DNA of 64,000 nucleotides from Devosia enhydra (GTDB lineage Bacteria; Pseudomonadota; Alphaproteobacteria; Rhizobiales; Devosiaceae), in NCBI RefSeq assembly GCF_900119845.1, contig NZ_FPKU01000001.1:1848928-1912927 (forward strand), given 5' to 3'. The first letter of the stretch is position 1. The number at the start of each line of letters is the position of its first letter. The position numbers and the translations under genes are program-made. Below, in pieces: positions 63,098 through 64,000 of this stretch. Under the pieces are notes generated by a model. It made no database searches, was not told where the DNA came from, and saw only the letters and a list, made by a program, of their open reading frames with translations.

Positions 63098-64000
63098 GTT
63101 TGATCCACGCCCCTGTGGGAGGGGTGACGAGGCAGACAGCATTGTCGCAGTCGCCGATGCCACGTTTCGATCCACGCCCCTTTGGGAGGGGCGACGACGG
63201 CCTCGCTTGGGCCTTTCTCGATCCAGCCGTTTCGATCCACGCCCCTGTGGCAGGGGCGACAGTCCGGCACGATGTGGGCGAAGTTCTCGTGGCGCCAGTT
63301 TCGATCCACGCCCCTGTGGGAGGGGCGACGCGGCCGGGGATGGCGAGATCACCCGCGTATGGGGGTTTCGATCCACGCCCCTGTGGGAGGGGCGACCGCA
63401 GCCTTCGCCCAATCGCCACAAAGCACGCGGTTTCGATCCACGCCCCTGTGGGAGGGGCGACCCGAGCTCGAACGGATCGCAGCCAAGATGGCTGAGTTTC
63501 GATCCACGCCCCTGTGGGAGGGGCGACCGACCGCTTCGAAGGGGTCCGAAAGGGTGTCGAGGTTTCGATCCACGCCCCTGTGGGAGGGGCGACGACGGGT
63601 GGGAGGATGCCCAAGCACCCGTGCATATCGTTTCGATCCACGCCCCTGTGGGAGGGGCGACCCCCCGCTGTCAGCGAGCCCGTGTTCCGCTTTGCCGTGT
63701 TTCGATCCACGCCCCTGTGGGAGGGGCGACACGCCTGCCCCGTGCGCTTCACGTCGTTGATGCGACGTTTCGATCCACGCCCCTGTGGGAGGGGCGACCG
63801 CTCGTGGCACTTTGGGCGGCCGGCGCGGATGTAGTTTCGATCCACGCCCCTGTGGGAGGGGCGACACGCCTGCCCCGTGCGCTTCACGTCGTTGATGCGA
63901 CGTTTCGATCCACGCCCCTGTGGGAGGGGCGACCGCTCGTGGCACTTTGGGCGGCCGGCGCGGATGTAGTTTCGATCCACGCCCCTGTGGGAGGGGCGAC
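63098..64000 (-). CRISPR. CRISPR array, type I-C-like repeat, 14 repeats and 13 spacers visible
   Basis: The 32-base repeat begins GTTTCGATCCACGCCCC and ends GGGAGGGGCGAC on the plus strand; its reverse complement begins GTCGCCCC and ends GTGGATCGAAAC, the type I-C form, so the array is read on the minus strand. Repeats start at 63098, 63164, 63229, 63298, 63365, 63430, 63496, 63562, 63630, 63699, 63767, 63834, 63902 and 63969. Spacers are 33-37 bases. The first repeat is 31 bases (one C lost, CGAC to TGAC), the second has TTT for TGT, the third GGC for GGG; the other eleven are identical. Decay at the left marks the trailer end, so leader and cas genes should lie right of the window. Spacers 10/12 and 11/13 are identical. 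Confidence 0.98.
63699..63968. repeat. Perfect 135-bp tandem duplication inside the CRISPR array
   Basis: 63699-63833 and 63834-63968 are identical: each is repeat-spacer-repeat-spacer with the 36-base spacer beginning ACGCCTGCCC and the 35-base spacer beginning CGCTCGTGGC. Two spacer units were therefore duplicated together, by recombination between repeats rather than by new acquisition. Confidence 0.95.

Noticed and set aside
63098..63980. Long open frames rich in RPSHRGVDRN/APPTGAWIET repeats on the minus strand
   Set aside because: They are translations of the CRISPR repeats, not a repeat protein.

Overview
The window is high-GC, densely packed and rich in ABC and TRAP transporters, with GntR, LacI and IclR regulators and many short hairpin repeats between genes. 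It looks chromosomal and alphaproteobacterial, most likely Hyphomicrobiales (a Devosia-like organism). The class is inferred from gene content and style and is fairly secure; the genus is a guess.

Left part (1-11.8 kb), housekeeping. A repair pair (ATP-dependent DNA ligase cut by the left edge, and its partner exonuclease) is followed by prfC, a small GIY-YIG protein bracketed by inverted repeats, an aldo/keto reductase, a PreP-type M16 protease, and a complete EF-P cassette: efp divergent from epmA-epmB. The 0.7 kb between the protease and efp carries hairpin repeats and a 23-codon reading frame with an exceptionally strong ribosome binding site and its own terminator.

Centre (11.7-46 kb), catabolic and uptake islands, mostly on the minus strand. 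(a) A sugar ABC transporter with LacI regulator, Gfo/Idh/MocA dehydrogenase and a perfect LacI-type operator. (b) A rhamnoside-acid-like locus: GH78 alpha-L-rhamnosidase, hydratase, beta-hydroxyacid dehydrogenase, DHDPS-family lyase and GntR regulator, divergent from a TRAP transporter. (c) A polar amino-acid ABC transporter in one operon with a D-glutamate cyclase-like protein and an M24 hydrolase, divergent from an SDR plus cyclic amidohydrolase; a GntR gene lies alongside and the same CGTATACG palindrome occurs twice. (d) A lower-GC patch with a DUF5615/MerR-DUF433 toxin-antitoxin-like pair. (e) A GntR gene plus a pentonate dehydratase of the IlvD/Edd family. (f) A complete branched-chain-amino-acid-type (Liv) ABC transporter.

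Right part (46-64 kb). A nine-gene minus-strand operon joins a dipeptide-type ABC transporter to a metal-dependent deacetylase, a RidA protein, a SelA-related PLP enzyme and an IclR regulator, behind a 24-bp palindrome. Then come a large Tat-exported PIG-L deacetylase, a PiT phosphate transporter, a NUDIX hydrolase and a Zur-box-preceded CobW-family zinc GTPase. The window ends inside a type I-C-like CRISPR array read on the minus strand: 14 repeats and 13 spacers are visible, including a perfect tandem duplication of two spacer-repeat units. No cas gene is in the window; leader and cas genes should lie to the right.

The least conventional content is the deacetylase/RidA/SelA-like/Dpp operon, the D-glutamate cyclase-ABC-M24 operon with its shared operator, the inverted-repeat-flanked GIY-YIG gene and the strong-SD micro-ORF.
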